From NCBI RefSeq assembly GCF_964340395.1, contig NC_135558.1, positions 18,088,271 to 18,113,270 of the forward strand: a stretch of DNA of 25,000 nucleotides, written 5' to 3'. Source of the DNA: Glandiceps talaboti. Taxonomy: Eukaryota; Hemichordata; Enteropneusta; Spengelidae. Below the pieces are notes generated by a model. It was given only the letters and a program-made list of their open reading frames with translations. It was not told where the DNA came from and made no database searches. Made by a program: the position numbers and the translations under genes. Positions within the stretch are counted from its first letter, which is position 1. Every line of letters begins with the position of its first letter. Shown here piece by piece: positions 9,464 to 19,661 of the stretch.

Positions 9464-10016
9464 TAAAAATTAGTCAATAAAAATTTGTGGATGCAAATCC
9501 CCAATTTTTGCAGTGATGATTCATAAATACCGTCAGGAATATACTAAATCTTTTGTTTTCCCTTCTCCTTTAGTTCCTCAAAAAGAACTTACAAAGATTA
9601 GATAGCAACCCTTTTCCAATTTTTGATGTAGATTTTGTGTGACAATCTAACCATTTTAAATATCTTTATTTTTCTAATAGTATGCTATTTTGTGTTCTCC
9701 CCAGGAAATAATAAAATAATTTGCATAACGAAGGAACATATTGCCATGTTAATAACTTACATTTTTCTCACAAAATCATAGAGTTGAACCCACAATTCTG
9801 TACATGCCACGGGAGATTCAAACCTGCTTTTTATCATGCTAGCATCTACACGTTTAATTTATCTATTTTTAATGTTTATAAATGTATTGTGACATTTCTG
9901 AGTGTCACTATTTAAAACTCAGGGTCTACCACAAACATTTACTAAAGCTTGCCAAAGAAATACGTGTTTTACTATCGCCTACTATGTTAACCACTTTTAT
10001 AGCGCTGCCATTGTAT
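9464..10016. other. Non-coding, nothing recognised
   Basis: AT-rich sequence. Short open frames lack motifs and splice borders. Confidence 0.4.
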
Positions 10017-10122
10017 TTAAATTATGCAAATTCTGACTTGTTGTTAAATTATGCAAATTTGACTTGTTTTTTAAACCGTTCAAAATCTGTCTTGTTTTTA
10101 AATTGTTCAAATTTTGACTTTT
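10017..10122 (+). repeat. 27-base degenerate tandem repeat, four copies
   Basis: Units start near 10017, 10044, 10071 and 10099 with the pattern TTAAATTATGCAAATT then TGACTTGTT. The first two contain ATGCAAAT, the POU-factor octamer. The repetitive peptide read through it (LNYAN, LNRSK and LNCSN repeats) is a by-product of the DNA repeat. Confidence 0.85.
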
Positions 10123-11221
10123 ATATGTAGCCAAAAAATCAGAATCAAGCTGTTGGTGCCCACTTGGTGAATCATTTTATATAAGTTATAACTCAAAAAT
10201 AAATACTGTTTACAACTGTTGAAATATGACGGGTAGCCAAATAAAATACTGCTATTGGGGACACGTTACTAGTAATGGGGGTAAAAGGAATGAGTAAATA
10301 AAAGAAGTGCATTTTTGCTAGGGTCTGGTAACCCTGCATGGTAACAGGAAGGGGGAAATCTGGTAAAATTTGCAAAGATTTCCATACTACATGTATGTAC
10401 TATAATTCTGGTGGTGAATCTCAGTAAAATACATGGGAACTCTTGTAGATTTTTACCTGCTTTAACAAAAACACTGAGGATTAAATATAACATTTGCAAA
10501 AAAACAGTCAGACAGTATTGTGGAGTTACATGATAAGAATTACAAAATGTAATGGCAAGCAATATGGTGAATTTGATGGGGGTTTTTTGAGAAAAAAACA
10601 GTATTCTGACTGCATATATACATTTGTGGCTTCTTCATCTTATGCAAGGCAAGGCAAGGCCTTGAAGTGCTTCCTACATGGAAGACAACAACCATGTACT
10701 CCAGATTAAAGATAACCCTTTCCAAACCTCTAATGTTCCTAATTGACTATTATATATACACCATTGGAGCAAATATAGAACTGAAAATAGTGAATACATT
10801 TTATTTTCACATAAATAAACATTTAGGGCATATTCGGACAATTTACAGGAATTATCCAGATGAGTGAACAAATGTGGTATTTCTCATTTTATTGACAGAA
10901 CAGGTATACATTTTATAGCCATTTTCCTTATCATCATAACTTGATGAGATATATGACGCAAGTACATTTTTTTGTAAAGGTTTAGTGTTATATATATGTT
11001 GTTTATATGCTAGACAGATTGAGGCATATCACTACCATTATTTGAACTCCATAAAATATATGAGCTAATGACACAAATAAAGGTTATCATTCAATAATTT
11101 AACAGCTAAAAAATAGCACCAATGGTGTTGTAGCACAACTGTACATCTTTTTAAAAATCTTTATCCACATGCTGATCCATGCCAGGTATAGGTGTTAATT
11201 TGCTGAATGATTATCCAGTTG
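10123..11221. other. Non-coding, nothing recognised
   Basis: About 1.1 kb of AT-rich DNA. Overlapping open frames on both strands show no domain. A short direct repeat CAAGG with the palindrome CAAGGCCTTG lies near 10646-10662. Confidence 0.4.
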
Positions 11222-11404
11222 CCTATCCAGCCCTGCTGTTATCTTTGCAATATACGCAATCCCATGGTTCTTGCTATGGGTGTGGTCATGTTCCTAGACA
11301 TATTTGCATACATTTTTTGAACGTTCGTTCACTTGTCTATGAAACCCTGATGTTATCTTTGTGATATGCGTCATCATACAGCTGTTGCTGTGAGCGTGGT
11401 CACC
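11222..11404 (+). repeat. Diverged tandem duplication, period 114
   Basis: The segment from 11222 (CCCTGCTGTTATCTTTG ... TTGCTATGGGTGTGGTCA) recurs from 11336 (CCCTGATGTTATCTTTG ... TTGCTGTGAGCGTGGTCA). It is likely the inner part of a dispersed element whose end follows at 11436. Confidence 0.7.
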
Positions 11405-11435
11405 AAAACACCAAGACAACAAAAGTAATGTCCCT

Positions 11436-11494
11436 ACCAAATACTAAGGCAATCGGTCTGGCAGTTTTTGAGTTTAAGTCGTCCACACACAGCA
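11436..11494 (+). repeat. Dispersed repeat, copy 1 of the AATCGGT family
   Basis: ACCAAATACTAAGGCAATCGG, then GCAGTTTTTGAGTTTAAGT, then CACACACA matches the end of the element at 15890-16214. In both places it is followed by a CA-rich tract. The layout is that of an end flanking a microsatellite; the class is unknown. Confidence 0.65.
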
Positions 11495-11498
11495 CAAA

Positions 11499-11552
11499 CG
11501 CACGCATGCACGCACGCACGCACACACACACACACATACATACACACACGCA
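11499..11552 (+). repeat. GCAC/CA microsatellite
   Basis: Alternating purine-pyrimidine tract of GCAC, CA and TACA units, able to form Z-DNA. Confidence 0.9.
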
Positions 11553-12118
11553 CCATGCCTATCGCGCTACTGTATCAGTTCATGCTGATGACAACATGAC
11601 CATGAAGATAACACAACAAAATAATAAATGGGTTTTTTGTTACACATGTCCACATTCATTCCCACAAATTTGCACTGTTTTATTTTTTTGTGGACGGAAC
11701 ACTACAAATTAACATCTTTTTAATCAAACAAACGGTATCTTTAAAGTATGCCTATTTTTCACATTAAGTGATCATAAAATGTACAATTTTAAGAATGAAT
11801 ACAGCTATTATAACAAAACATATGATACGAATGTGTGTTTTTGTGTTCCCCATTTTCCCCATACCAGTTTGCAATTACATTTTATGATGGATCACTGCAA
11901 ATTAACAGACAGAATCTATCTGTCCAGGTCGATGAACAGTCACGTTATTTCACTACATGTATCTGTGATTACTTTTCATATCACATGACTAAGCATACAA
12001 GTAGTAGTTATTTCCCACACAGATTATAACATGTACAATTTTAGCAATGAACCTAGCAAGGCAAAACATATGACACAAATCTGTGTTTTTTTTGTTATTA
12101 TATATATTCCGTGTGTCC

Positions 12119-12563
12119 TCTAAGCCAATTTGACACGCCACTGACGCACACAATTTCTAGTGACACACCAAAATTTGCAGTTCACTTATTATATCTCTTA
12201 ATATGTGGTGGCTCACAAGAAATGCCACTTCAGGGGTGAACAAATCCAAAGGTCCTGGGTCTGGGACTAGCGATTTTTTTGGGGGCAGACCACATAAATT
12301 TTACCTTGTCTGGTCCGTCGGACCAGTACCTTACTGTTAATAACTATGTTAAAAAGTCATCTGAATATACAGATTCATAGGTAAGATTTAATGTTTCACA
12401 TTAGCGGGACCTGGGCCACTAATTCTTTCAGCAGGACCACTAGATTTTTTAAGGCACTGGTCCGGGGACCACCAGTTCACAAAATGATTTGTTCACCCCT
12501 GCACTTTTTATCATTTTGACTCACAGCAACAACAACATTCTGCTCTCATTGGAGGGCACACTA
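12119..12563 (+). mobile_element. hAT-like MITE interrupted by a second MITE
   Basis: The left end, CCGTGTGTCCTCTAAG, and the right end in reverse complement, TAGTGTGCCCTCCAATG, form a short imperfect terminal repeat. Eight-base flanks TATATATT (12111-12118) and CATATATT (12564-12571) differ at one base, fitting an 8-base hAT target duplication. Without the inner insertion the element is about 170 bases, like the relative at 4204-4383. It interrupts one unit of the surrounding tandem array. Confidence 0.68.
12231..12501. mobile_element. Inner MITE, 271 bases, hAT-like, 5-base duplication
   Basis: The ends are a perfect 16-base inverted repeat, CAGGGGTGAACAAATC. They are flanked by CACTT on both sides. 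Removing the element and one CACTT restores the site as AATGCCACTTTTTATC, against AATGCCAGTTTTATC in the uninterrupted copy near 4322-4336. That confirms the borders and duplication. CAG termini and a 5-base duplication fit the hAT group variants that make 5- or 6-base duplications (family knowledge). The centre holds CTGGTCC-GTC-GGACCAG (about 12310-12326). There is no transposase, so it depends on one elsewhere. Confidence 0.88.
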
Positions 12564-13105
12564 CATATATTCCAACATAAAAAAAAATACTGCAAATCAA
12601 CACAAAAAATCCAATTATCCTGGTTGACTAAACTGATTCCAGTGATTAATATTCATACAACATATTAGAGCTACATGTACTTTCCACATTGTGATCATAA
12701 CATTTTGACTAGAACACAGCAAAACAAAAGATATGATGCTAATGTTTTTCCACTTTTTGCTGCTACAATGTATACATATCCCTGTGTACATTGTAACATT
12801 GCAAATTAATGCACAGAATCAATCTGTCCAGGTCGAAAAATATTGTTTCCTGTGCCATCTGTGATTATTTACAAAGCATGCATATTTTTCATACCATACA
12901 ATGTAAACGTAGAATTTTGACCATGAACACAGCATGACAAGTGATTGCAAATGATGCAAATGTGTGGAATTTTTATTTACCATATTCCCCATACATGTAC
13001 AATGTAACTGTTTGCATTATTTTTTATGGACAGAACATGTTATAAATGAACACATAGAACCAATCTGTCCGGGTTGACAAACAGTGATTCCTGTGATATG
13101 TGTGA

Positions 13106-13560
13106 TGAATTTAAATAATATAGTCTAGATGCTTTACACAGCATCCAATCTCACAATCTCTCCTCATGAACGATGTAAAAAATACAGAAGTAGTATCCTG
13201 CCCCAATACATTTTGCAATAAACAATAACTTATTATGTTATGGGCCAGAATTCTGTGATTGATTAACAAAGACATGATGTTGATGTTAGCTCTGCAAATC
13301 ATTGATAGTCTAGCCCTATACCTGTTGACGCCTTTGCGCACCCTCTCCACATAATACATGTATAGTCAAACTGACAAATATTACCAAAAATCCAGCTATA
13401 CATATACCTCCTGCTGGGGAAAGGCTGAAAGTCCATATCAGTAATAATGTATCACACACTGACAGGCAGTTGTAATTGGTTAGCTGTTTCAGCTACATGT
13501 ATTTACAATAACTGTACTTCTGTGCACTAGTAATAAAATGATGTACAAGTGCAAGTGTGA
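13106..13560. other. Non-coding, nothing recognised
   Basis: No gene seen. An acceptor/donor-like pair on the minus strand near 13460/13408 encloses a short open segment, too weak to call. Confidence 0.4.
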
Positions 13561-13880
13561 CATGCTCTGGGTTTGTACACGTGCTCACAGTGTGATCTAC
13601 AGCCGTATTTTCATGAGCGTGGTGGCAGTGAAAGTACGACAGAAAACATAATATCATATCATATAATATCATAACTTGGCAAAGACCATAAGCTCACGCA
13701 GGGTAGATTCATTTGTGACTGGCTGCCTCACGATGATATTGTAGATGGCGCCCTGAGTGTACAAATGTGCATAGAATATAGAATGCGCACGCGTAGTCAT
13801 TGCGCCGCAGTGCATCCTTAGGTAAAACCACCAAAAAACCTTTGTATAATATATAAGGCGCGCATGCGTACTTGTCACTG
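13561..13880. promoter_or_regulatory. CpG-richer block with NRF1-like words
   Basis: CpG is unusually frequent here for this window. ATGCGCACGCG (about 13783-13793) and GCGCATGCGT (13861-13870) resemble the NRF1 site TGCGCATGCGC. A minus-strand open frame ends QPVTNESTLRELMVFAKL with plausible codons, but it has no recognised domain or splice borders. It could be a promoter, a CpG-containing repeat, or decayed coding DNA. Confidence 0.22.
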
Positions 13881-14190
13881 AGCCACTATGTGGCTATCAA
13901 TGAATATTTAATGTTTTTTATTAAATATTTGAGAAATTAATTCTTGTCATTAGTTTCAAAATAACTCTGTACTAAATACGACAATACATTTTAAATATTT
14001 GACAAAATATTTTTTTCAAAATCATGAAACTGATTATAAGCGTTTCTGTGTTGGGTTATACGCAGAAAAAAACCCAACTTTATATCTTAGGCATAAATAA
14101 GAAATAGTTCACAATCATAAATTCATAAATCATATATAAAACATACAAGATTCCTACCTAGTCTCTAACCTTCAAAGATTAATTTGACAA
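13881..14190. other. Non-coding, AT-rich with small hairpins
   Basis: AATATTTAAT (13903-13912) can pair with ATTAAATATT (13920-13929), and GTTGGGTT with AACCCAAC (about 14050-14078). No gene seen. Confidence 0.4.
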
Positions 14191-14292
14191 CAGAATTCCT
14201 ACTGATACTAACATTTATCGCATCGCCTAGCAACACGTTATCAGAATTCCTACTGATACTAACATTTATCGCATCGCCTAGCAACACATTAT
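14191..14292 (+). repeat. Exact 51-base tandem duplication
   Basis: The unit starting CAGAATTCCTACTGATAC at 14191 is repeated at 14242. Only one base differs (ACGTTAT versus ACATTAT), which implies a recent duplication. Confidence 0.97.
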
Positions 14293-15371
14293 CCAAAGAA
14301 TCTCTCGACTGTAATTTGTCATACTTTGAACTTTAAAATCAATTTCATAAAATTGTTTAAATTATTATTCAAACAGACTGTCACCACCTGTCATTTGAAA
14401 ACATCATATTAATGATATAACAGAGTTCTGTAAATTTCACTGGCGTTACATATTAGCCAGAGGCCATTATAAAATAATTTGTAAACAATAACATTCAGGG
14501 GCAACATCAAAAGTTCAATGTAATATATCTAACTTAAATGCTTAAGTTAGGTCCCAGGAAACCCCCCCCCCCCCCCCATCTAACTTAACTGACCTAAAAT
14601 TGAAAATCATTTCAGACTCATACTGTATACTTCCACTTTCAAACAACGTACCAATATACTACTGAATTATAAATAAAAACAGAAAACCATTTTAACCGTG
14701 TACCGCTGATAAATCGGACCGAGTGTACACAGTGTTATAGGTAAAAGCAGCCTTGAAATCGTACTAAATTTGCCTTTAATAAGTATGACGTTAAATCGTT
14801 TTTGACGGTTGAGAAATTAATTTGGCCAACCCCCAACCCCAACCCCAACCCCCCCCCCCCCAAAAAAAAAACTAAAGCAATTAAGTTTTTTTGTAAACAT
14901 CGATCTTTTGACGTTGCCTCTTAATTAGTGTGTTGTCAGTCAATTGTATCCAGGCTGATATTCTAGGTGGGAGGTCTAAAAATGAATTGACGTCATGACA
15001 ACATCTTACTACAGTGAAAATCAGGGTTTTGGCTTTGGCCAAATAAAAAAGTTGTTTTTGTTCCAGTTTTTACGTATTCAAGAAAAATAATAATAAAATC
15101 GAAAAAATTGTGTGAAGTCTCGAAAGAAATAGTGGGTTCAGAAACTGACATCAACTTGAAAAGACAATATAAAACTATTCTTCCAATCTGTAATGGCTGT
15201 ACATCTGATAGGAAGAAATAAACAACACAGAGACCATTTGAAAAACAATGGAAAACCTGAACTAGACACGCACACGAGAAAAAATATAAAATAAAATAAA
15301 ATAAAAAATCTACCAACCCCACCTATTTTAAAATTAGGAACCACACAATTTTTTTAAGCCTTATTTATATA
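14293..15371. other. Non-coding with C-rich tracts
   Basis: Holds C16 (14562-14577), C4A2-type repeats leading into C13 (about 14828-14861) followed by an A run, and the perfect CRE word TGACGTCA (14988-14995). A 109-residue minus-strand open frame at 14993-15322 is dominated by Phe, Leu and Tyr from A-rich DNA and is not accepted as a gene. Confidence 0.45.
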
Positions 15372-15786
15372 AGGAGTGAGATCAATAGTTCAATGTAGGA
15401 TAAAAAACTAAACTCTCTTACTTTGGGGGGTGGGGGAGGGGTAGTTCTCATCCTACAAATTTGATTTTACTTTCAATGGATGTTTTGTACCCCTAAATAC
15501 AAATATTTCTTTAAAAAGAAATGGAAGAACTTTCACTATATACTAAATGCATGGCACTAAAATAAAGTAAAGTGTCAACAAAAGAACTATTTTTTACTCA
15601 CTACATACTACTGGCTTTATATTCATAGCACTACATACTACTCCAAATTTGTAAATACTGATTTGAAATTGATTGTGCTGTCTGAAACAATTTTCAATTT
15701 TGGCCAATTTAGTTAGAAGGGGAGGTCTGAGGCCAAGTATATGAATTTAGTTTTTTATCATACATTTAACTATTGATCTTACCCCT
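15372..15786. mobile_element. Non-autonomous DNA transposon with about 60-base TIRs
   Basis: The left end reads AGGAGTGAGATCAATAGTT, then CAATGTAGGATAAAAAACTA. The right end in reverse complement reads AGGGGTAAGATCAATAGTT, then AAATGTATGATAAAAAACTA. Weaker matching continues to ACTTTGG/ACTTGG. The 415-base interior has no coding frame and includes CACTACATACTACT twice (15599 and about 15630). The target duplication is not clear, so the superfamily is unknown. Confidence 0.78.
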
Positions 15787-15889
15787 ATGACAAACTAAAA
15801 CTACATGTATAGTTCTTCAATGTGGTAGACTACACAAGTGGATGATACGAGCGCTGCCTCTATTGTGTGGATATAATGACACTGTGATC

Positions 15890-16214
15890 CAGATCATGTA
15901 AACACTCTGGTCAACCCAATCTGCTCAGTAGTTTTGGAATTATAGATTTTTAACCAAAAAGACACATTTTTAGCCCTAATTTGCATATTACTGTTGGAAT
16001 CATCATGTCATGAACAAATCTTACTTTACACCAAATTTCACACCAATCTGCCCAATAGTTTCTGAGTTTGAGTTTTTTGACCAAAAATCACACACCTGTG
16101 ATGCGATCATTTTGATTTGAACAATTTCCCAACTAGACACCCAAGGTAATGGACTCACCAAATATCATGGCAATCGGTTCAGCGGTTTTTGACTTTAAGT
16201 TGTTTACACACACA
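15890..16214 (+). repeat. AATCGGT-family repeat, copy 2, three 127-base units
   Basis: A CCAATCTGC-CAGTAGTTTTTGA-like block recurs at 15916, 16043 and 16170, exactly 127 bases apart. Each time it is followed by a GACCAAAAA- or TTTAAGT-type word. The last unit leads into ACACACACACA and matches the copy at 11436-11494. The internal periodicity shows the family is built of tandem subunits. Confidence 0.7.
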
Positions 16215-17871
16215 CAAATGTACACTTCAAGATCATGGAAGTTATCAGATATACAACCACACTGATGTAAAATTAAATTAATGTCAATCAATAGCTTATA
16301 TATCAACATGTCACGACAATAATTTTACTTTGTGACTATCTTAATTACACATATGCCTGGATTGCTGCTGTCATATCACATGTCTATGTAATTATCAAGA
16401 CTAGTTGCCTCACTCACAGTCAATTATATCATCAAGTAATGTCATCGATTTGAAAAGATTTGTGACACATAGAAGAGTCAGTAAACGAAAGCTTTCACTC
16501 AGAATTTTCTAACAAAAACCTACGTATTCAATCAAAGGTATTATTATTTCATAATATTTGAGTTTGTTCAGCCTGGGGAAATGTAAGCATCATATCAAAG
16601 AGGTGCTGTCAAGGTAACAAGCTGTGAATGATGGCGTGACAATACACAAAGACTCTTATGTCATATTTCTTGCAGATCAATAAAAGAAAAAAATTGAGAA
16701 TGAACACGTGTCAGGAAAGAAATATGTTTATCAATCAATCAATCAATCAAACTTGACACATAAATTCTTAGAGATAATTAATGTGACAAAAACCCATGTC
16801 ACATGAGTGTAAGTGTGACGTACTTGGGGTGTTTGCACAAGTCCTTGCATTTAATTATTCATTTTTTCCTCTTTCATTTCTTTAAATTCAATCTAAGGGT
16901 ATATATTCCGTTTATGTTGATGTTCTACTAATACTTGTATTAAATTCATGTGCATTCTTGTATTCTTTAGAATATTTACAGCTCTATTCAATTTAATTCA
17001 AACTTCTTGAAAAAGCCCACTCAGGTACGACACTAGTCAAGATATTCAAATTGTTTTTAGACTTGAATTACTGTTTATCAAATATTGCAGTTACTTATTC
17101 CCCTTTTTCTCCGCAAATTGCCAAAAAATAAAATAGCCTGTATATGTGATCATGTTTTCGCAAGATGTTCCATCATTTTTTGTATGGTATAGCAAGTATA
17201 GATAAAATCTACCAAAGTTGCCCACTCAATAGAGACTTAATTTTCAAGCGCTACCACAAATAGGTTGAATGTATGTTGAACCAGATTCCCCTATATGTTA
17301 TCGGATTCTAAAATCTTAACAAAACACAGTTTTAAATTCTATACAACTGATGACAAAAAAATGCACACCAAGCTATACATCTATACATCCACACTATAAA
17401 AAGACAATACATAGATTACACATTGTTTTCTATATCTCCCATGACAACTTTTGTAATGACTTACATAAACTACAGACACTGATAGAAAAGAAACATTAAA
17501 ACCTGAAACATTATATCTCAAGGCCTTGTCAAATCTGATTTTGATTATATAATGAATTAAATCTCAAACAACAGAAGCATTCAGACAGCAGCAATAACGA
17601 CACTAAGATATTCTTGTTTTTGAGCTTGAGAATTATTTATCGCCACTAAATTATCACATACAATACAATAATGTTATAAATAATAGAGTTCAACATAATT
17701 TATCCTATACTAGTGTTCTTTGGACTCTACGCTGGTCTTCAACGATGGATGAATAGATGGTTTATGTCGGAATAACAAAATGACGTGTACAGAAATTGTC
17801 CGATACGTCTTTACAATTGTCAAAGTTCACAATTCTCAAAACTGCACTGTTTTTCACACAAGAGCCTTTAC
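16215..17871. other. Long non-coding stretch, presumed intron
   Basis: AT-rich, about 1.6 kb. Only a short ATCA microsatellite (about 16731-16750) stands out. No exon recognised on either strand. Confidence 0.4.
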
Positions 17872-18090
17872 CTTTGATGGCTATACATGTAAATCCAACA
17901 TGGAAACTTCTCATTGCCAGTAGGTAGTAGTTATCTCGCACTTACTTCAAAGGTTGTAGATATGCGCGGCTGAAGCCCGATGCACATTTTATACAGGTGA
18001 ACAACGCATATTGAGTTCTGACGTACAGCATACATGTGTATAGCTGAACGCCGACGCACCATAACACGTCGACCAAGCGCCACTGCTACC
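17872..18090 (-). promoter_or_regulatory. CpG-dense block, candidate alternative first exon
   Basis: About 12 CpG lie within 17930-18080, in a window where CpG is otherwise sparse. On the minus strand this leads to GCAATGAGA, with an ATG at 17914. The frame MRSFHVGFTCIAIK ends in phase 1 at a donor-like AAAG then gtaaag (17872/17871). A second donor word, gtaagtgcg, lies at about 17946. Phase 1 is also the phase at the end of the ABCA2-like exon 2, so a transcript starting here could join the same exon 3. Mammalian ABCA2 is known to have alternative first exons. Linking this block to that is inference. Confidence 0.25.
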
Positions 18091-18557
18091 TTGCACCACC
18101 TGGCAAAGTCTGACTCCTACCTTCTACACTAACATAAGACGTTATTCTCTCTAATTAGTTTCTCATTGTCCCAATATTAGTATACTCTCTCGATCAATCA
18201 AAAGATCTAATGTCTCTTGGGTTACTATAATAATAGCGCATCCAGGTGGACGTCTACACAGTTGTATGTTAATGAATTCAGAGCACAAAATAAAACTATT
18301 TTAAAGACATTAGTGCTAGTACTCAAGCTCTACGTAACAATGGAAGGATCTTTATGTAGTGTGATACAATTTATCAAATGAAAATATTTCCATGGTACAC
18401 TGTCTGTAGTCAGTTTATGCAAGTCATTACAGAAGACATCATAGAAGAAAATTTGTGTGGCACAATTTTGTACACCAACTACACTTGTATTACTATTAGC
18501 TTATACATCACTTATCTCTGTCTAGATAGTGCTCACCTAATTTCACAACGTACATAT
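18091..18557. other. Non-coding, nothing recognised
   Basis: AT-rich. The plus-strand open frame from 18378 runs into the tandem repeat and is not supported. Confidence 0.4.
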
Positions 18558-18789
18558 GTAGGCATGAGCTACAATTGTATTATGGACATAGATCAGGGTA
18601 GGCAAGAGAGCTATTGTAGATACAGATCAGTGTTGTAGACATGAATGTAGGCAAGAGAGCTATTGTAGATACAGATCAGTGTTGTAGACATGAATGTAGG
18701 CAAGAGAGATAATTGTAGACACAGATCAGTGTTGTAAACATGAATGTAGCGCTGAGAGCTATTGTAGACACACATCAGCAATGTAGACA
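18558..18789 (+). repeat. 49-base minisatellite, about 4.7 copies
   Basis: Units starting GTAGGCAAGAGAGCTATTG lie at 18598, 18647, 18696 and 18746. The first two are identical and the last two diverge. An older unit lies at about 18558. Each contains GATCAGTGTTGTAGACATG. Confidence 0.95.
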
Positions 18790-19180
18790 GCTACACTTAC
18801 ATGTTAATTTGGTTTATGATATGACAGAACCCCCCCCCCCCCCCATGTGCGTAGTGAGTCAAAATGTAGCAAAACACTACAAGCAAGAGTGCAAATACCC
18901 CCACTGCCCAAGTACCAGTACACTGGAACTCTTGTGGCATGGGATTCTGTTACTATTACATGTTTATCTGAAATGGCAAATTTTAATAAAATATCGTACA
19001 CCACAATCACATGATTTCATGTGTAGCAAATGATTGAATCCTCATTTGCATATAATTTGCATGCAGGTATGCAGTTACCAGTGCTAGTAATCTCTGGTAC
19101 AAATGTAATAATTGGCACGACTGACTTTTGTACACCAACTTTTATTTGATATCAACTTGGGATTTCAAGAATTAACTTAC
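18790..19180 (-). other. Start of intron 2 of the ABCA2-like gene
   Basis: The minus-strand donor gtaagttaat starts at 19180. The sequence then holds C15 (18830-18844) and no recognised exon. I found no exon 3 anywhere to the left, so the intron probably leaves the window. Confidence 0.6.
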
Positions 19181-19274
19181 CTTGAGGTCTAGGTTGTGAC
19201 GGTTTCTTCACACGAATAAAAATGAGAATCAAGAAAAGCACAAGTGGAATCACCAACTCAAACGTCACAATTAT
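19181..19274 (-). CDS. ABCA2: ABCA2-like transporter, coding exon 2 (first membrane helix)
   Basis: The acceptor (cttctacag, ending at 19275) and the donor (CTCAAG then gtaagtt) are both strong. The exon is 94 bases, entering in phase 0 and leaving in phase 1. It encodes 31 residues: TFELVIPLVLFLILIFIR followed by VKKPSQPRPQ. This is the first transmembrane helix of an ABCA full transporter plus the start of the large first extracellular or lumenal loop. Vertebrate ABCA2 has AFEIFIPLVLFFILLGLR then QKKP at exactly this place, with the same distance to exon 1, so no residue is missing. ABCA2 is an endolysosomal lipid transporter. The nucleotide-binding domains lie downstream, outside what I can see. 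Another ABCA2-clade paralogue is the main alternative. Confidence 0.86.
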
Positions 19275-19402
19275 CTGTAGAAGGATCAAAATTAATATTT
19301 GTAAGTTATGGAATTATCACTCATCATAACATTCAACTACTAAGTAACAAATGCCCTTTACATACAAAATGTACATCAGCAAAGATTAACATCACAGTGA
19401 TT

Positions 19403-19661
19403 CACTCCTAATTGTTCTATTGAATCTTTTAAACGCACCCTGAAAACCCATTTCTTTAAAGTTCATTATGGAGTGTAAGTTTTTGGGGGGGTTTTCTCTC
19501 TGCTTTGTATATGGCACTTTTGTTATTTTTTTCATTTTTTTTTTGGTATGACAATTTTTAGTATTTTATTGTTTGATATCTTTTATATGCAATCCTCTTT
19601 AATACGTAAAGACCCCTGAGACATAGTGTATTGTATAGTGAAAATTAAATAATAATAATAA
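19403..19661 (+). mobile_element. 3' end of a non-LTR retrotransposon
   Basis: The frame ending at TAA 19476-19478 reads IESFKRTLKTHFFKVHYGV, the usual C-terminal tail of CR1/L2/Rex-type ORF2 (pattern SFKxxLKTHLF). The 3' region ends in GAAAATTAAATAATAATAATAA, a short AAT tail. The copy is 5' truncated to the last 20 or so codons and inserted in intron 1, opposite to the host gene. It is a different subfamily from the element at 1873. Confidence 0.72.

Larger units (their letters stand above)
11640..13105 (+). repeat. Diverged tandem array of 200-250-base units
   Basis: Units start near 11768, 12021, 12691 and 12892, each with GATCATAA- or CATGTACAATTTT-like starts. All but the interrupted unit have ATGATRCNAATGTGTG-like middles, then TGCAAATTAAC. 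The block near CAGAATCWATCTGTCCAGG (about 11914, 12817 and 13058) is shared, and AACAGTGATTCCTGTGAT-like ends follow. A partial unit precedes at about 11640-11720. The second unit is split by the nested transposons at 12119-12563, and its tail resumes at about 12590. No coding content. Confidence 0.72.

Noticed and set aside
13400-13470. Possible missing ABCA2-like exon 3 on the minus strand (FSLSPAG)
   Set aside because: Only a Ser-Pro-Ala-Gly match. The flanking residues do not fit, and the donor gtatat is weak.
13669-13878. Minus-strand frame ending QPVTNESTLRELMVFAKL
   Set aside because: Codons look plausible, but there are no splice borders, homology or start. Kept only as part of the CpG block note.
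14988-14995. Perfect CRE palindrome TGACGTCA
   Set aside because: One 8-base word in 25 kb is near chance, and no promoter context is seen.
14993-15344. 109-residue minus-strand Phe/Leu/Tyr-rich frame
   Set aside because: Composition follows A-rich DNA. There are no splice signals, and the low-complexity hydrophobic pattern suits chance.
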